Notes under the pieces: model-generated
Database searches by the model: none
What the model was told of the DNA's origin: nothing
What the model saw: the letters and a program-made list of their open reading frames with translations, nothing else
Shown here: piece by piece, positions 34,685 to 46,889 of the stretch
How positions within the stretch are numbered: position 1 is the first letter of the stretch
How the letters are laid out: the number at the start of each line of letters is the position of its first letter
Translations under genes and position numbers: made by a program
NCBI GenBank assembly: GCA_027422505.1
Contig: JAPQWV010000327.1
Coordinates: 434,001-498,000 of the forward strand
Reading direction: 5' to 3'
Length of the DNA: 64,000 bases
From: Craterostigma plantagineum
Lineage: Eukaryota > Streptophyta > Magnoliopsida > Lamiales > Linderniaceae

Positions 34685-37600
34685 TCATCGTGTCGAAGAT
34701 TCATTATCAGCCTTCGATCCAAGGAAACGTCTATTTCTCAGAATCTCAGCTTCTCTAGCAATTTGTATGTCCGACGGCCAGAAAATCTGACGCACAATCT
34801 TGAAAATAAATCGAGGCAGCAATCCGATGACCATTATCAGCAAAATGCAAAACCAGTAAGATGGAGACTTCACCAGACGATATACAGTACTGCAAAAACA
34901 GAATTACAATCATGAGAAAAATAAATAGATCCAACGTAAGATCGCTATGAGAAAGAAATCCGACCCGTAATTTGGGAAAACGGGTATAGAATCGAGCACC
35001 ACCATACAGCCATACGTCACCACAATCGATCCCCATACAGCAAGATGAGTGATAAAAACCCATCTCTGTACATCCATTGCCAGGTGAATATTGACAATGA
35101 TGACTACGGATATGGTCCATAAGCTGCCCATACTCCATATATCGATGGTGCTTTCTCGGTAGGTACAAAATGGAACGTAGAAGAGGACGAGGCTCTGCCA
35201 CAGCGTATCGAGCATCGTCATCCAAAAGAGGGAAAGGTTGTAACTCTCATGTCGATGGCCAGCCGTGTAGAGTTTGGGGTATTTGAGTAATGTCTTGTGA
35301 CTTAGGTCTTTGTCTAAAATACCGACGATGATTGTAGGGATGGAAGTGTATATCACAGAATAGAAAACGCTACTCCAGTCAGTTAGAGCGGAAGTAGTTG
35401 AAAAGGCTGTACACAGTATGTACCTACGAACAGAAAAATGATGTCTTGATATAAGATTGCTACAGTGAGATGCAAAATCAAGAACGCAAATTTGTGTCTC
35501 CCATAGAAGTTGAGAACAGAATGCGAATGAATGACGAAAGAGGATATGAATTACCAGAAAAGCATTAATACGAAGACTGCATTTCGATAGAAGTTGTAGA
35601 GGACAAGATAGCCGACACGTTGATAATTCCAATGGCCATGCACCAGAAGTAACCTCTTCAAGAACCTAAACTGTCCCATGGCAAAGTCTGAAGCCATTAC
35701 GGCTTGGCGCCCTTCTTGACCACAAATTCCTACACCAACATCCGCCATTTGTATCATTGAAACATCATTGGCCCCTATAAAAAGGAAAAACAAAACTATT
35801 AGATGAATGAAAAGTTGATAAAGATTTATCGAAAGAATCACTATCGTATAGAGCCTAGAAGGAATTAGCAATAAAAGTTCCACAAACAACGTCCTTAAAG
35901 ATAAAACCACTGAATGAAGTAGGATACAGACCATAGAAGTGGTTGAACATAATAGAACGAGGAAAGCTAACTTACCATCACCTATAGCCAGTGTCATGTC
36001 GTCGGTGCGACCTTTAATCATGTCAACAATTCCAGCTTTCTGCAATGGTGCAACCCGACAACAGAGCACAACCTTACATGATGTTGCAAGGTCGAAAAGC
36101 TGAGGAAAATAACCAAAAAAATGAGGCTAGGTCAGCAAAGCACATCATCAACCTAGAAATCAAATTCAATGACCGTCTAAATTTGCACACTATCCAATGT
36201 AACTTTATATTCAAAGAAAGAACTTGCCTCGGATTCCAGATCCTTCTCCAATATATAAACCAGACTATTCCCATCAATTACAAGGGCCAATTGTCCAAAA
36301 GGGCCATCTTCCTCAGTACCCCGTGTTATATTGGATGGTTTGGTGGAAGAAGTTTCAAGATAATCTATTTCAAGTTCCATTTTCTTTTCCAATAGCTGGT
36401 CAGAGTAACCTGCAGCAGACTTATTTAGGTACTTGTCTTTTGCATCACAAAGAAGTTTTCTACACTCGTTCTCCGAGCTTCCATTTATGATAATCTGTTG
36501 CATATCTGCAGTCAAAAGTCTACAAGAAAGACCAATAGATATCGCTGTTTCTTGCTTATCTCCAGTAAGCACCCACAGCTTTATTCCAGCTTGACGAAGG
36601 GACTCAATGGCTTCGGGGACACCTTCTTGTAGCTTGTCCTCAATAGCCGTAGCCCCAAGAAGAGTCAAATCACATTCGATAAAGGCTGCTGTTTGCCGCA
36701 ATTTCAACGACCGGTCAGAGAGAGACGTACTTGCATCCTCATACATCCTTTGCCATTCCATGACATGGCTGTAGGAAAGTTCCTTCACAGCTACAACAAG
36801 TGTGCGCAGACCTTCCAATGAATATTTATTCAAGTGATTTATTGTGGAGTTTTTTATACGATTATCACTCGGGTGATTTTCCTTTAAAATGCTGAGCATT
36901 GATGTATCAGCTCCTTTTACCAATACCTTAACAGCACCATTCGGAAATCGTAATACTGCAGACATCCTTTTACGAACACTATCAAACTCATGCAAACCCA
37001 AGACTTCCAACCTGCGTTTAACCATTAGGAAATTTAAAGCTGTCAGATAACTTCAAATTTAAATTTAACGTTAAGAAAATAACATGCTAGTAGAATAACA
37101 TCAAATTCAAGGGTCCTCCGCACGACTTAATATAACTTCCTTACACGAAAAATAAAAGACAAAAACTACAGATTGTTTTCTAGTGGAAGTTAAGCAAACT
37201 CATTCAAAAGGTACACATGCCTAATGAGACTCGAAATTTTTAGCAGACAAAACAAGCTGAAGGAGTAGCCTTCTACCTTAATTTCTCACCATTGGCATCA
37301 ATCACTATATGCCCAGACGTACGCTCGCAAAGTGTATAACCATAGGCAGAAGCTGCAGCGGCCAGTGCCTGTTCATCAGGGGATTCACCTTGAAAATGTA
37401 TAGGTCTCCTACTGTCGCATGATGTACTGTCTGATCCACTCGATTGACTGTCACTAAGAATAGGAATAACAGTATTACAAGCCGCCAGTGTAAGAAAGAA
37501 CTCATGTGCGGCAATTCTGTCTTCTCCATGCGGATCTTTGTACAGCGATTTCATCAACTCTGAATCAGGGGTAATTTCAGATTTGAGTTTCCATTTTTTC

Positions 37601-39551
37601 TCACCCAGAATACCATCACCAACTGCAAAGGTATACAGAACTAGTATTAAAGAAAATGAACACGAAAATGAACAAGAAAATACATCACCAAGATATATAT
37701 TTTTTATAAAAAATAGTTCCGCGAAAAAGTAAGCCTACCTCGGGCATCCAAGTCAAGCGAGGAGCCAAGTATTGATAGATTGCCATCATAACTCCTTCCC
37801 CAGATACTCGCTTTTCTAAATTCCATCTTGTTCTCTGTTAGTGTGCCAGTCTTGTCAGAGAATATATACCGTATTTGTCCCAAGTCCTCGTTAATATTCA
37901 GAGACCTGCACTGGAACCTTGAATCGCTGCTGCTGTCATACATGTGCCTGTCACCGATCATGAAATAGGACTGGCCCAAACGCACGAGCTCCATTGTGAT
38001 GTACAGCGATATTGGAATCATTATTTGGAAAACGATAATAGAACTCAAAAACGAGAAAAAAGCCTCCATTGGAATACCGTAGAATTTGTACTCTTTGCCT
38101 TCTTTTCCTTTCTGGAAGTAAACTTTCCGGTAATAAGGCAAAGTATCAAGCCGATCCTTGTGTTGTCTTAGCCATAACCCCATCCCTGATGCCACGACTA
38201 GACACATTATCAGAAGGAAAACCGATAACCACAGAGTTTCTCTGTTCATGTAGGTTTCGAGCTTGCTTCGCTTAGAAGGAGACATTGCACTGTTTAGCAT
38301 GGCTTTCGTATCCTGTCCAGCATAAACCACAACCCCGATCGCCCACTCTGTGTTCTTTAGCTGACAACCACGCAACATGATATTTGATTGGTTGAGAGGA
38401 TATCGACGGTCTTCAAGCTCCATGTTAGCCGTGAATTCGTAAATATTACGGTTCGGCTGCTCACACCTGATCATACCCGATATTGTTGTCCCTTTAAGAA
38501 CAAAATTGTTGGTTTCTTGCCGAGCATATCTAGTCTTCAAGTTCGATTCTCCATCAAGGTTCATCGTTTGTATATACGCAATCCCACTAGGATCACTGGT
38601 ACCTAGCAAGACCATGTCACATGGAATAGTTTCATCATTACTTATCTTCACTATTTCACCAGCCTGTATCTTTTTCCACGCTTTGGGACTAAACTCATTG
38701 AGTTGTAGAACAAGGGCCTCTCGATTATTTTCGTTCCTATCAGATCTGTGTCTTCTCCAGTCTTCATAACCATCTTTCACAGCAGTAACAGTTAAAACGA
38801 AAAGAAGGGGGAAAAGCGAAACGGTTCTTCCAAAGACAGCAAGAGGGGGAAGCTGGTTCAAGGCGGCAATGGCCAGGAAATATAAATAAGCAACTCTGTG
38901 GAACTGAATAAAGAGGTTCTTCGGCAGGAAATTAAGGAAAGTATACTTGCTCGTTCGAATTTCATTTCCAGAAAACGCACTCTTATGATTAGTTTTCGTC
39001 GGATCATTGATATATATCAACCTGGGGTTACCGTTGTGTGCCATGTTATCCTCCATTTCCAACTGCATGCTGATTTGAAGGAACCTCTGAGACCTCTGTG
39101 GCCTATGAGATTTGTCCAAGTTTTGCCTCTGAGAAGAACGAGCAAGAGAAAAGGCTCCCGAAACGTCAAAGGCTCTCACATCATATCGTGTGTCTAAGAC
39201 ACCTCCCCACGACACAAGGCGTTTCCTCTCACGCGGTGGAACCCTTTTATGGAGCTCGGCCGACTTAAATTCTTTTCGTAAGGGTCTCAGAACCGGGCGT
39301 TCGATCAAATTTCCCGAGCCAGCTATACTGTGAGCTGGAGTTAGAGTTTCTTCAAATTCCTTCAGATCATACAACTTATCCGACGTCTCATCGTCAACTG
39401 ACGAGCTATATTCTGAGGTTGTCTGGCAAAGACAACCGCCCAAAGAACAGATCCCTAAAGACGAGTGGCGGTGATTGTGATGCAGTGCGTTAGGACTCGG
39501 AGCAGAGAAGAGTTCGGGGTGGGGCAACAATGGACGGTCTGAAGAAGACAT
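34685..39551 (-). CDS. ALA1: P4-type phospholipid flippase ATPase, ALA1-like
   Basis: Seven exons (39551-37739, 37622-37277, 37011-36228, 36099-35976, 35774-35555, 35423-34965, 34889-34685) give about 1316 residues. P4 hallmarks appear in order: PRLIYINDP entry block near 175, LDGES actuator motif, [12 protein letters not shown] (the PISL of TM4), the phosphorylation site DKTGTLT near 566, [10 protein letters not shown] in the nucleotide domain, [16 protein letters not shown] and the IGDGAND hinge split by an intron. The C-terminal six-helix half ends at LLPRF and [11 protein letters not shown]. Such enzymes, with an ALIS/CDC50 beta subunit, move phospholipids to the cytosolic leaflet. The N-terminus before PRLIYINDP is about 170 residues, about twice that of Arabidopsis ALA1, and is rich in S, H and R. 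Intron 3 uses a GC donor (GAG|GCAAGT). The gene shares its upstream region with NDUFA1. Confidence 0.95.
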
Positions 39552-40848
39552 ACAGAAGAATCCACCAACTTCTTACAAAACACATTGGAGAATGGCATAA
39601 CTATACAACCAAAATCCAATGAAGTTAATTAAACCCTACAAACCCCCAGGAAGTGCCTTCAAAGTGTGTGGTGTTGACTTTTTTTTTTTCACAGATCAAC
39701 AATTGAAGAGAATGCTAATTGCCGAATCATTGAACCATCTGCATTTTCACCATCTCCTACGATAATAACCTTTTTCGTCGATATAAAATCCCCAGAACAC
39801 CTCCCCTTACAATCAATCAATAAGCTTCATGAACAAATCCACCAACTTCAGAAAAGAAAAAAGTTCCAAATCAAATTTCGATCTTGTTCAGAAAACCCTA
39901 TCAAAAAATCATTAAGTTACAGAAAATCATTACGACGATATGAATCAACTTTGCAGCAAATAAACACAGGAAACCTTCCACACAGCCTTCAGCAAAATGC
40001 CATAGCAGGAAACCAAATACAAAGGCATCTAATAAAATGACAAAATCAAGAAACATGCAAAAAAAACGAGTCAGAAGGTCATCAACTCGTCGAGCTACCA
40101 AAAAATGAAATAATACAAAACAAAAAATAACCCAACTGCAGATCCATATAATATACGACAAGCAATTAAATAGCCCTGTGATACAGACCTGTGATCATTG
40201 AAAGCAGCTATGAGATAGAAACAAAAGCCTGTTAAAATCGCCGCATCGGGAAACGTGAATGCCAAGTGAAAATGATTCAATGCACAGAATTCATAATAAT
40301 GGCAGTCGAAAATTATGTCAGAAAAATAATTCAGATCTGAGGTCCTTTTCTTCGGTTTTGGACTTTCTCCGTTTAGATCCTGATCCGCTTTTCCTCTCAA
40401 ATTTCCTTTGTATATAATTATTACAGACCCAAAAGAAAAGCTTATTGCTGCGATCATATACGTCTGTACCGATTGTTGATTGATGTCGAATCAGGTTATA
40501 ATCAGAGAGAAAAAATACGCAAGAATTTGAATTATTTCGTAATGTAGTTGCCTGAATTAATGCTGAGATTTCGAAGATCCAAGGTGAGAGAAAACACGAA
40601 AGCTTAGCACAGGGATGAGTGGAGTAGCACGATTTTTGGCTTTTTTTTTTAATAATTTTTAAATTTTAATTTTCGGCCCATATGAACTTCAAGCCCAACA
40701 AGTCGGCGTCGGTCCTTAGTCCATCATCTCCACGCCAACACGGAGGAGTAATCTACTAAGCTCAGCTCAGAAACGAATCCCTACAAATCGCAATCCAAAT
40801 TGCATATCGTAGATCAGCGAAAGAGAGAGGAAAGGAGGTGGAAAAGAG
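39552..40848. promoter_or_regulatory. shared head-to-head upstream region (P4-ATPase and NDUFA1)
   Basis: The two start codons are 1.3 kb apart on opposite strands. The left two thirds are probably the P4-ATPase 5' leader, perhaps with an intron. A 120-codon reverse frame at 40457-40095 has no recognisable content and probably lies in that leader. The short promoter proper is near 40600-40800. Confidence 0.5.
40675..40697. promoter_or_regulatory. paired site II elements upstream of NDUFA1
   Basis: GGCCCA at 40675-40680 and AGCCCA at 40692-40697 are reverse complements of TGGGCC and TGGGCT. TGGGCY site II elements, bound by TCP factors, are typical of nuclear genes for oxidative phosphorylation and lie just upstream of the start, here at about -170 from the ATG. 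The motif is seen directly; function is inferred. Confidence 0.55.
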
Positions 40849-41064
40849 ATGGGGATGATATGGCTAGAAGCTATGCTACCGCTTGGAATCATCGCCGGGA
40901 TGCTTTGCGTGATGGGTAACGCCCAGTATTTCATCCACAAGGCCGCTCATGGACGCCCCAAGCACATCGGAAACGACGTCTGGGATGTGGCTATGGAGAG
41001 GAGGGATAAGAAGATCATGGAGATATTAGCTTCAGCTCCTCCGACATCGACTTCCTCCGATTGA
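40849..41064 (+). CDS. NDUFA1: NADH dehydrogenase 1 alpha subcomplex subunit 1 (MWFE, complex I)
   Basis: A single-exon frame of 71 residues. It begins MGMIWLEAMLPLGIIAGML, a one-pass membrane helix near the N-terminus, followed by IHKAAHGRPKHIGNDVWDVA and MERRDKK. This is the plant MWFE subunit of the mitochondrial complex I membrane arm. Length agrees with the family (about 65-71). The C-terminal tail rich in S, T and P is a little longer than in Arabidopsis. A GTAAGAT just after the stop could be the donor of a 3' UTR intron. Confidence 0.96.
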   Translation: MGMIWLEAMLPLGIIAGMLCVMGNAQYFIHKAAHGRPKHIGNDVWDVAMERRDKKIMEILASAPPTSTSSD

Positions 41065-41946
41065 TTATAAGTAAGATTTCCGTTGATTTCATTGCGTTTG
41101 CATTTATTTTGTGCTTTGTGTCTGTGGACGTATTGGAAGAGTTTTTGCTCAGCTGCCCTCACATGATTGTGGTGAATTGTGACCTGAAAATGGTGAATTG
41201 TGTTTGCCGTTGGATATGGAAGCCCTTACTCCTAAGAAGAAATTGATTCATCTATTATGTTCTCCTGAATTTGAGATTTGCCTAATTCAGTCTCCATTTG
41301 TTCTATGGAGTTTTGTGTGGGTATGAATCATGATGTTATAGGTATTCCCCAATTGCTTGGTTAGTTGATGTGGAATCGAGGTTTGATTTAGTTAATGTTG
41401 CAAAGAAATCATTTGTATTCATACATTCAAACTTGAGCAGAACATGAAAAGGGAGGATCAGATCTGATGCCACTGAAGTCTGCATTCTTGCCCTCACCCT
41501 TTCTTACATTTCTTGCACTAAATCAATAGTAGCTTATTTCTTGGTGGCTTTTGGTTTCTCTTCTATTAACTAGTTGGTATCTTTTCTTCTGTGGTGGGTT
41601 CAGGTGACAAAAGTTTCGAAGACATGCCGGAAATAAGTTGATATATGTCGCTTTTTTACCGTATATTTGCACTTGTGTCTGAACCCTTTCGTACTTGTTA
41701 TTACCATCAGTACCTTTTTTTCGCATAAATAACTCGGAGCTGTGTGCAAGTGTTATTTGATTTCGATTTTCCGTAACTGCTATACTATTGAAAATCTCTT
41801 TCGGGATTTTAATGACGTTGTTCTCCCAAACTCTACAATACCATGATCACTGAAAAGAATAGGTGCAAATCACATGAAATGTTACAGCATCGGATGGATT
41901 TATGGTACAATTGAACCCTTTGCCCCCAAGAAATGTCGATATTATC
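41065..41946. other. 3' flank of NDUFA1
   Basis: It probably holds the NDUFA1 3' UTR, perhaps spliced. No further gene is seen. Confidence 0.4.
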
Positions 41947-42214
41947 GGCTGTGGTTGTTTGCTTGGAGGGTTTAAATATTTTAGAGGTGGGTTTATGATA
42001 TCTTAGTATGTTTTGTTTGCAGGTTTATCTAAATCATGGGTTTATATAAATTCACTCTAAATCCATGCAGACGGGTTTAGATAAATCCATCCTCTCACAT
42101 GTGTTTATTTAAACCCACTAACCAAACACACATTTTATTTATATCCATTAATTTATTTTATATAAATCCTTGCTTATTTAAACCCTCATAAATATAAACT
42201 TGCCAACCAAACGA
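41947..42214. mobile_element. short Tourist-like MITE related to the one at 60.8 kb
   Basis: The ends read GGCTGTGGTTGTTTGCTTGG and, reversed, CTCGTTTGGTTGGCAAG. The interior (ACCCACTAACCAAACACACA, ATTAATTTATTTTATATAAA) is the reverse complement of the outer part of the 60812-61577 element. Exact boundaries and target duplication were not resolved. Confidence 0.5.
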
Positions 42215-43762
42215 GAAAATGCGTAAATAGAGATGATGGGTTATGTTATATCGGAGAAAGCCAAGTAAAACGCATGAATCCTCCAACTGTACTGAGTACT
42301 GATACTTGCTTGCAATAAAGACGGAGAATAGAAAAAAAAAAAAAAAAAAAATCGAGGCGAAATTGCATGAAAGTGTAATTGACAACTGTATGTTTAGTTA
42401 CCTACACTTGCATTATTAGATAAGTTTTAATGTCTCCTTTATTTGGTTGGCAAGCTTTAGAGTATGATTATTTAGAAATCTGACTTACGTGTGTCGCGAA
42501 AGAAATACATCCAAGAGTCGGGGCCCATAGTTGCCAATGAAGCTTTAAATTCGAGATTACTCAAAATGTGAACATTACATCCGAATAAATGTGTATGATT
42601 CTGCTGATAACAAATCCTACCATGATGTATTCAACTTCAACATAGAATTATGCTCCCTATATTTTTTTTTATTTAGTTATTCCTGGCCTTGCCATCTCAT
42701 TCGATCGATGACTATACGATCATTATTTTCTTTAATCCATTAAATTTTCCTTTTAATTGCATCTTTTTATTTAAGAAGCTGAAATGGTAAAAAAAAAAAA
42801 AGAAAGTTCTGTTTGTAAATTGTAAAGTCGTTTTCAGATATAATCTGATCCTATTTGGTAATAATGTTATACGTAATGTCGGTAAGAAGATTGGAAATAT
42901 ACAAAGAAGCACAATGATAATTGCCTAATCCATACTCCGTAGGGGAAATTTGGTCCGTCAAAATTGACCAATCAAACTTTTCTATTTTAATTATTATTAA
43001 AAAATAATAAATAAATTCATAATTATTTTAGTATATCAGTTATTAAAAAAAAACTTATTAAATCACCTAGCTTTAAAACTCATAATAAACCACCTCATTC
43101 TATTTTTAGCATATAATTTATTAAAATTATCCATTAATAATTAATTTTATATTTTTAAAAGGATGGGGTAAAAATACTAATAGAAAGAAAATGAAGTTAC
43201 ATCGCCGATAGAATATTCATGAATTTTGACTGGACATTCTTTCTTTCTAATTTCTATGCTTTCAACCACCTCTTGCGACCTTTTATCTCTTTTCTTTATC
43301 CAGTCTTCTTCGCACTTGCTTTTCCTTTTCATCTGATTCCGAGTTTTGATTTTCCAGCTGTTCAATCATCGAATTCAGGACGATTGGGATTTAGGTGAAT
43401 TGGAGGTTGCTGGTAAGTTTTCTACTTTTTTTGCTTGGTAATAATAACTATTTTTGCTGGATCTTGTCCCCAATTGCACCTTTGTTTATCACCTGTAAAG
43501 TTCACAAACACTTATATGGGTTCGCTTATTATCTGGGCTTGCGGGTGAATCGAGGTTTCAATGCAGTATGTTCATGGCATGAATTAGTGTGGTTTCTGCT
43601 CTTTTTCGTTGATCGTGTCAATGAAAGCATACGAATTATCTGTTAGGATCAATTCTACAACTTACTGCCAGCCAATGATGGAATTCGTGGCACCATTGTG
43701 TATTTCCCTTTCTTCGTTCCTCGGTATTTATTTCTGAATAGAAGTTTGCTTTTCAGCTTGGC
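42215..43762. other. spacer and RING-gene 5' leader
   Basis: AT-rich DNA with A/T runs at 42330-42350. From about 43350 the sequence becomes leader-like. TTGCTGGTAAGTTTT at 43408 and TTTGCTTTTCAG just before 43763 look like the donor and acceptor of a 5' UTR intron ending 5 bp before the ATG context. No other gene. Confidence 0.45.
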
Positions 43763-45352
43763 ATGGATGTGAATCCACGCTATAATAACTTAGGGGAAAC
43801 TTCTCGAACCTCTTTGGTTCTCGACAACCCTTCCCTTCACGCCTCTTTCCCCACTTGTGCTTTATGCAACAAAGCCCTTTCATCAGACGACGAATTAGGC
43901 GACACCGAACCAATCACCTTATGTGGTGATTGCAAGTTCTTATTGCTGGAAGATGTTGAGATTGCCTCGCCAGACGTTTACCGAAGGACAAGACCTCTCT
44001 CTAGAAGACGGTACAACAGTTCTGAGTCCACGGAGAGTGTATTCTCTCAACAGTTTTCACGAATCATCAGCCAAGCAAGGCTAAACCCATCCATAAATCT
44101 CGACAGCGACTTCCAATCGCTGGATGGGGACAGCATAGTAGCTAGGCCAGTGCGTCGTGCTAGTTCTCTTACTACTTCGAATGGGTCGAGGAGATGGCAT
44201 AGGGTGTTTTCTGATGCTGAAAGTGATGAGGTAGACTCTGTTTATGGGGAGAGCGAATCTAACATCAGCTCGAGGAGATATAGGCATTTCAGCGGTGGTG
44301 AGACTGATACGGTTTCTTACGTGGAAGACTCTGATGATGGCCAAAGCTCACTAGAAATAGATAACTTTGGAGCAAGTGATGTAGATAGCGACACTGACAT
44401 TGACCCAATGAATGCTGGCATCTACCATTGGAACTCTGATGATCAAGAAGAAGATGACGATTACAGTAGTGATGGGGAGATAGCTGAAATCGAGGCTAGC
44501 ACGGTTGATTCATATATAGGCAGAGCACACAATCGTGGTTTCCCAAGATCAAATAGGCCAAGCAATGAAAACGCTAACTTGCCTAGAGGTTTCTTGTCCC
44601 AACAAGTTGAGCGCCCATCCATGGTTAGAACACGTTGGTACTCTAATCTTTTGATGACTGCTAGTGAACAAACAGAGGCTTTGTCCCATGTAAGAGAATT
44701 CGGAGACTATATTGATTCTGGGGGATTTCAGAACCTCCTCGAACGCCTCGCAGAAACTGAAAGCCTGACAAGAGGAGCGCCGCCCGCCTCTGCATCATTT
44801 GTAAAATGTCTGCCCACGGTCACCATTACCAAAGATCATGAGAAGACAGATTGTGCGGTATGTAAGGAATCATTTGCTGTTGGTACCATAACGAATCAGC
44901 TTCCTTGTCTCCATGTGTACCATCCTTCTTGCATCTTACCATGGTTAAGCGTGAGGAACACCTGCCCACTGTGTAGATATGAGCTCCCAACAGACGATAA
45001 GGATTACGAGGAAAGAAAGAGGCGCGGAGCCTACAGGTACGAGAGGTTTCGTACTAATCGAAGAATGAACACTGATGTTCATCGAGTTTCACCCAACGAA
45101 GCTCGTCAAGTTAGTGAAGGTGAAGATGGTCGAGAAGAAGAAGGCTCGACAGGGGAGAACAGTGCTGGGAGGGCAAGTCCGAGGAATAGATGGTTCTTCT
45201 TGGTTCCACTCGCCAGCATTTTCGGGATTTCGCTGATGTTGTGGTTGGGCAGTGCCTCGTCATCGTCGGGCAGAAGGTATCAAATAAGCGATCGCAGCGT
45301 TTCTTATCGCAAAGAGACGACCGGACAGAGAAGATGGTGGTCTTTTGTGTAA
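43763..45352 (+). CDS. RING-H2 E3 ubiquitin ligase with C-terminal membrane anchor
   Basis: A single-exon frame of 529 residues. Near the N-terminus lies a small C4 zinc-ribbon-like motif (CALCNK...LCGDC). The middle is long, acidic and Ser-rich, so probably disordered. The RING-H2 finger is at about 364-405 (CAVCKES...LPCLHVYHPSC...WL...CPLC) with the family's C3H2C3 spacing. The C-terminus has a basic stretch (about 415-440), an acidic E/G patch and a hydrophobic helix near 476-497 (WFFLVPLASIFGISLMLWL) consistent with a tail anchor, followed by a basic end. It should pass ubiquitin from an E2 to unknown substrates at a membrane. The architecture resembles plant RDUF/CIP8-like ligases, but the subgroup is not certain. 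Confidence 0.9.
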   Translation: MDVNPRYNNLGETSRTSLVLDNPSLHASFPTCALCNKALSSDDELGDTEPITLCGDCKFLLLEDVEIASPDVYRRTRPLSRRRYNSSESTESVFSQQFSRIISQARLNPSINLDSDFQSLDGDSIVARPVRRASSLTTSNGSRRWHRVFSDAESDEVDSVYGESESNISSRRYRHFSGGETDTVSYVEDSDDGQSSLEIDNFGASDVDSDTDIDPMNAGIYHWNSDDQEEDDDYSSDGEIAEIEASTVDSYIGRAHNRGFPRSNRPSNENANLPRGFLSQQVERPSMVRTRWYSNLLMTASEQTEALSHVREFGDYIDSGGFQNLLERLAETESLTRGAPPASASFVKCLPTVTITKDHEKTDCAVCKESFAVGTITNQLPCLHVYHPSCILPWLSVRNTCPLCRYELPTDDKDYEERKRRGAYRYERFRTNRRMNTDVHRVSPNEARQVSEGEDGREEEGSTGENSAGRASPRNRWFFLVPLASIFGISLMLWLGSASSSSGRRYQISDRSVSYRKETTGQRRWWSFV

Positions 45353-45590
45353 TAACTGCTTATCTTGTAACAAATTTCTCCTGTTTTGAGTTTGGTTTGA
45401 CTGATGAATTTCTTTATTGACTGTATATGAAGGATGTTGTGTGAATTTTGGTAATAACTGCTTAGTTCAGACAAACAGAAACAGACGTACTAAACCAAGA
45501 AAACAGAGATCAAAACCATCCTCACAAGCTAATCAAGTTTTATTCTGCCATATGGGAAAGAAAAGGATGAAAAATCAGTGAGGAAACCTC

Positions 45591-46548
45591 TCAAGAAAGC
45601 AGCTTTGCGCGGGTTTTTGGATCTTCGTGGGACTCGACTTTGATCATGAACGCATATCCTAAGCTCCATAGGAGGATATACTCGAAAGGGGCCCAAGAAA
45701 TACAAGCGACGAGGCTCATGATGCTTCCGACGTACTGAGGATCGCTGATCACTCCAAAGGGGAATTCAGTGACCCATGGAATGTTCTTCCCAAATCGTAC
45801 GCCGTAATACGTCCCAGATTCTCCCAGAAGCTGATAAACCCTGCATATTTACAGACAAATTAGCTGAATAAACGTTGTATTCTTATCACAATTTGTGATC
45901 TTTTGATCAGTATTTGCTACGATGAAGCAAGCCATTACCGTGGACTACTGTGTTATTACCAGTCAAAAGGAAAAGTCTTACAAAACCAATTCGAAGCATT
46001 TTTTTGTCCGAAACCCTTCCCAAGTATACACCTTTAGCCTCCATACTTTGGCTAACAAGTTATAAATACAGCTCACTCGTTCCCAAACATAAAAAGTTGA
46101 GCTTTTTAGTTCTTAAGGGACCATAATTACTGAAACCACAGTCTAAACACATGAGAACTCTTTTTCTTGAATGATACCATCTCCTATTGGAGAGTAATTA
46201 CAAAACTCACGGACTTACTGCATTTCTTTTCTGCAAGAAAAGTTGCAATTCCACCCAAAAAGATGAATAAACACAGTAGCAGAAGAAATACGTGTTTCCA
46301 AACCTGAAGTTGAGGAACTGCCCAATGCCAAAGAGAGGCCAGAAGTACCAAGGCGGCGGCCATGAAAGCGTGGAAACCGAGAAAAGCGACACAAACTGCA
46401 CGAGCTTCAGAAAATGCGACACTAGCGCCATTACCTTACATGGGTCTCGCCCGCGCCCACAGAGATCAACCCATGATTGGGGATAGTTCCAAAGGTAATA
46501 GTAAAAAGGGAACGGCGATATCACGCCTAACAATGCCCATAAACCCAT
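45591..46548 (-). CDS. PLMT: phosphatidyl-N-methylethanolamine N-methyltransferase
   Basis: Two exons (46548-46304, 45840-45591) give 164 residues, the same length as Arabidopsis PLMT (At1g80860). The start is MGLWALLGVISPFPFYYYLW. SWPPPWYFWPLF, GQFLNFRVYQLLGESGTYYG and PWVTEFPFGVISDPQYVGSIM are the conserved blocks, and there are several membrane helices. The enzyme uses SAM to turn phosphatidyl-N-methylethanolamine into the dimethyl form and then phosphatidylcholine at the ER. The intron splits the RVYQ block. The gene converges on the RING gene; the stop codons are about 240 bp apart. Confidence 0.96.
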
Positions 46549-46889
46549 TCTTGACAGATTGTACTTTAATTTTCTCGAGAAACAAACTAGATCGAGCCTT
46601 CTTGAGAGAGGACAGCTGCTCTGAGCAGAGCCTATGATTTTTTTCTTAAATTTATTCGGAGTAAAAGTTTATTTCTTGGGCTGCTTTATGACATTTGGAC
46701 TTTCTTGATTTGAGAAGAGGAGAGGTTTTCCCTTAAATATATTCGCAAGGCCCAATATGTTCATGGCCTACTATATACGATCGACGCGCTTGATCTTACC
46801 CATCACAAAGGATCGATATAAAACTCTATAGAACAACCAGGTTTTCTTGTCCCCAAACAGTAGTACGTACAAGTACAACAACAGAGTAC
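46549..46889. other. short spacer
   Basis: PLMT promoter and the 3' flank of the small peptide gene. Nothing else is seen. Confidence 0.4.

Noticed and set aside
40095..40457. 120-codon reverse frame with hydrophobic stretches
   Set aside because: It lies in the probable 5' leader of the P4-ATPase gene. The hydrophobic stretches reflect T-rich sequence, and I recognise no family.
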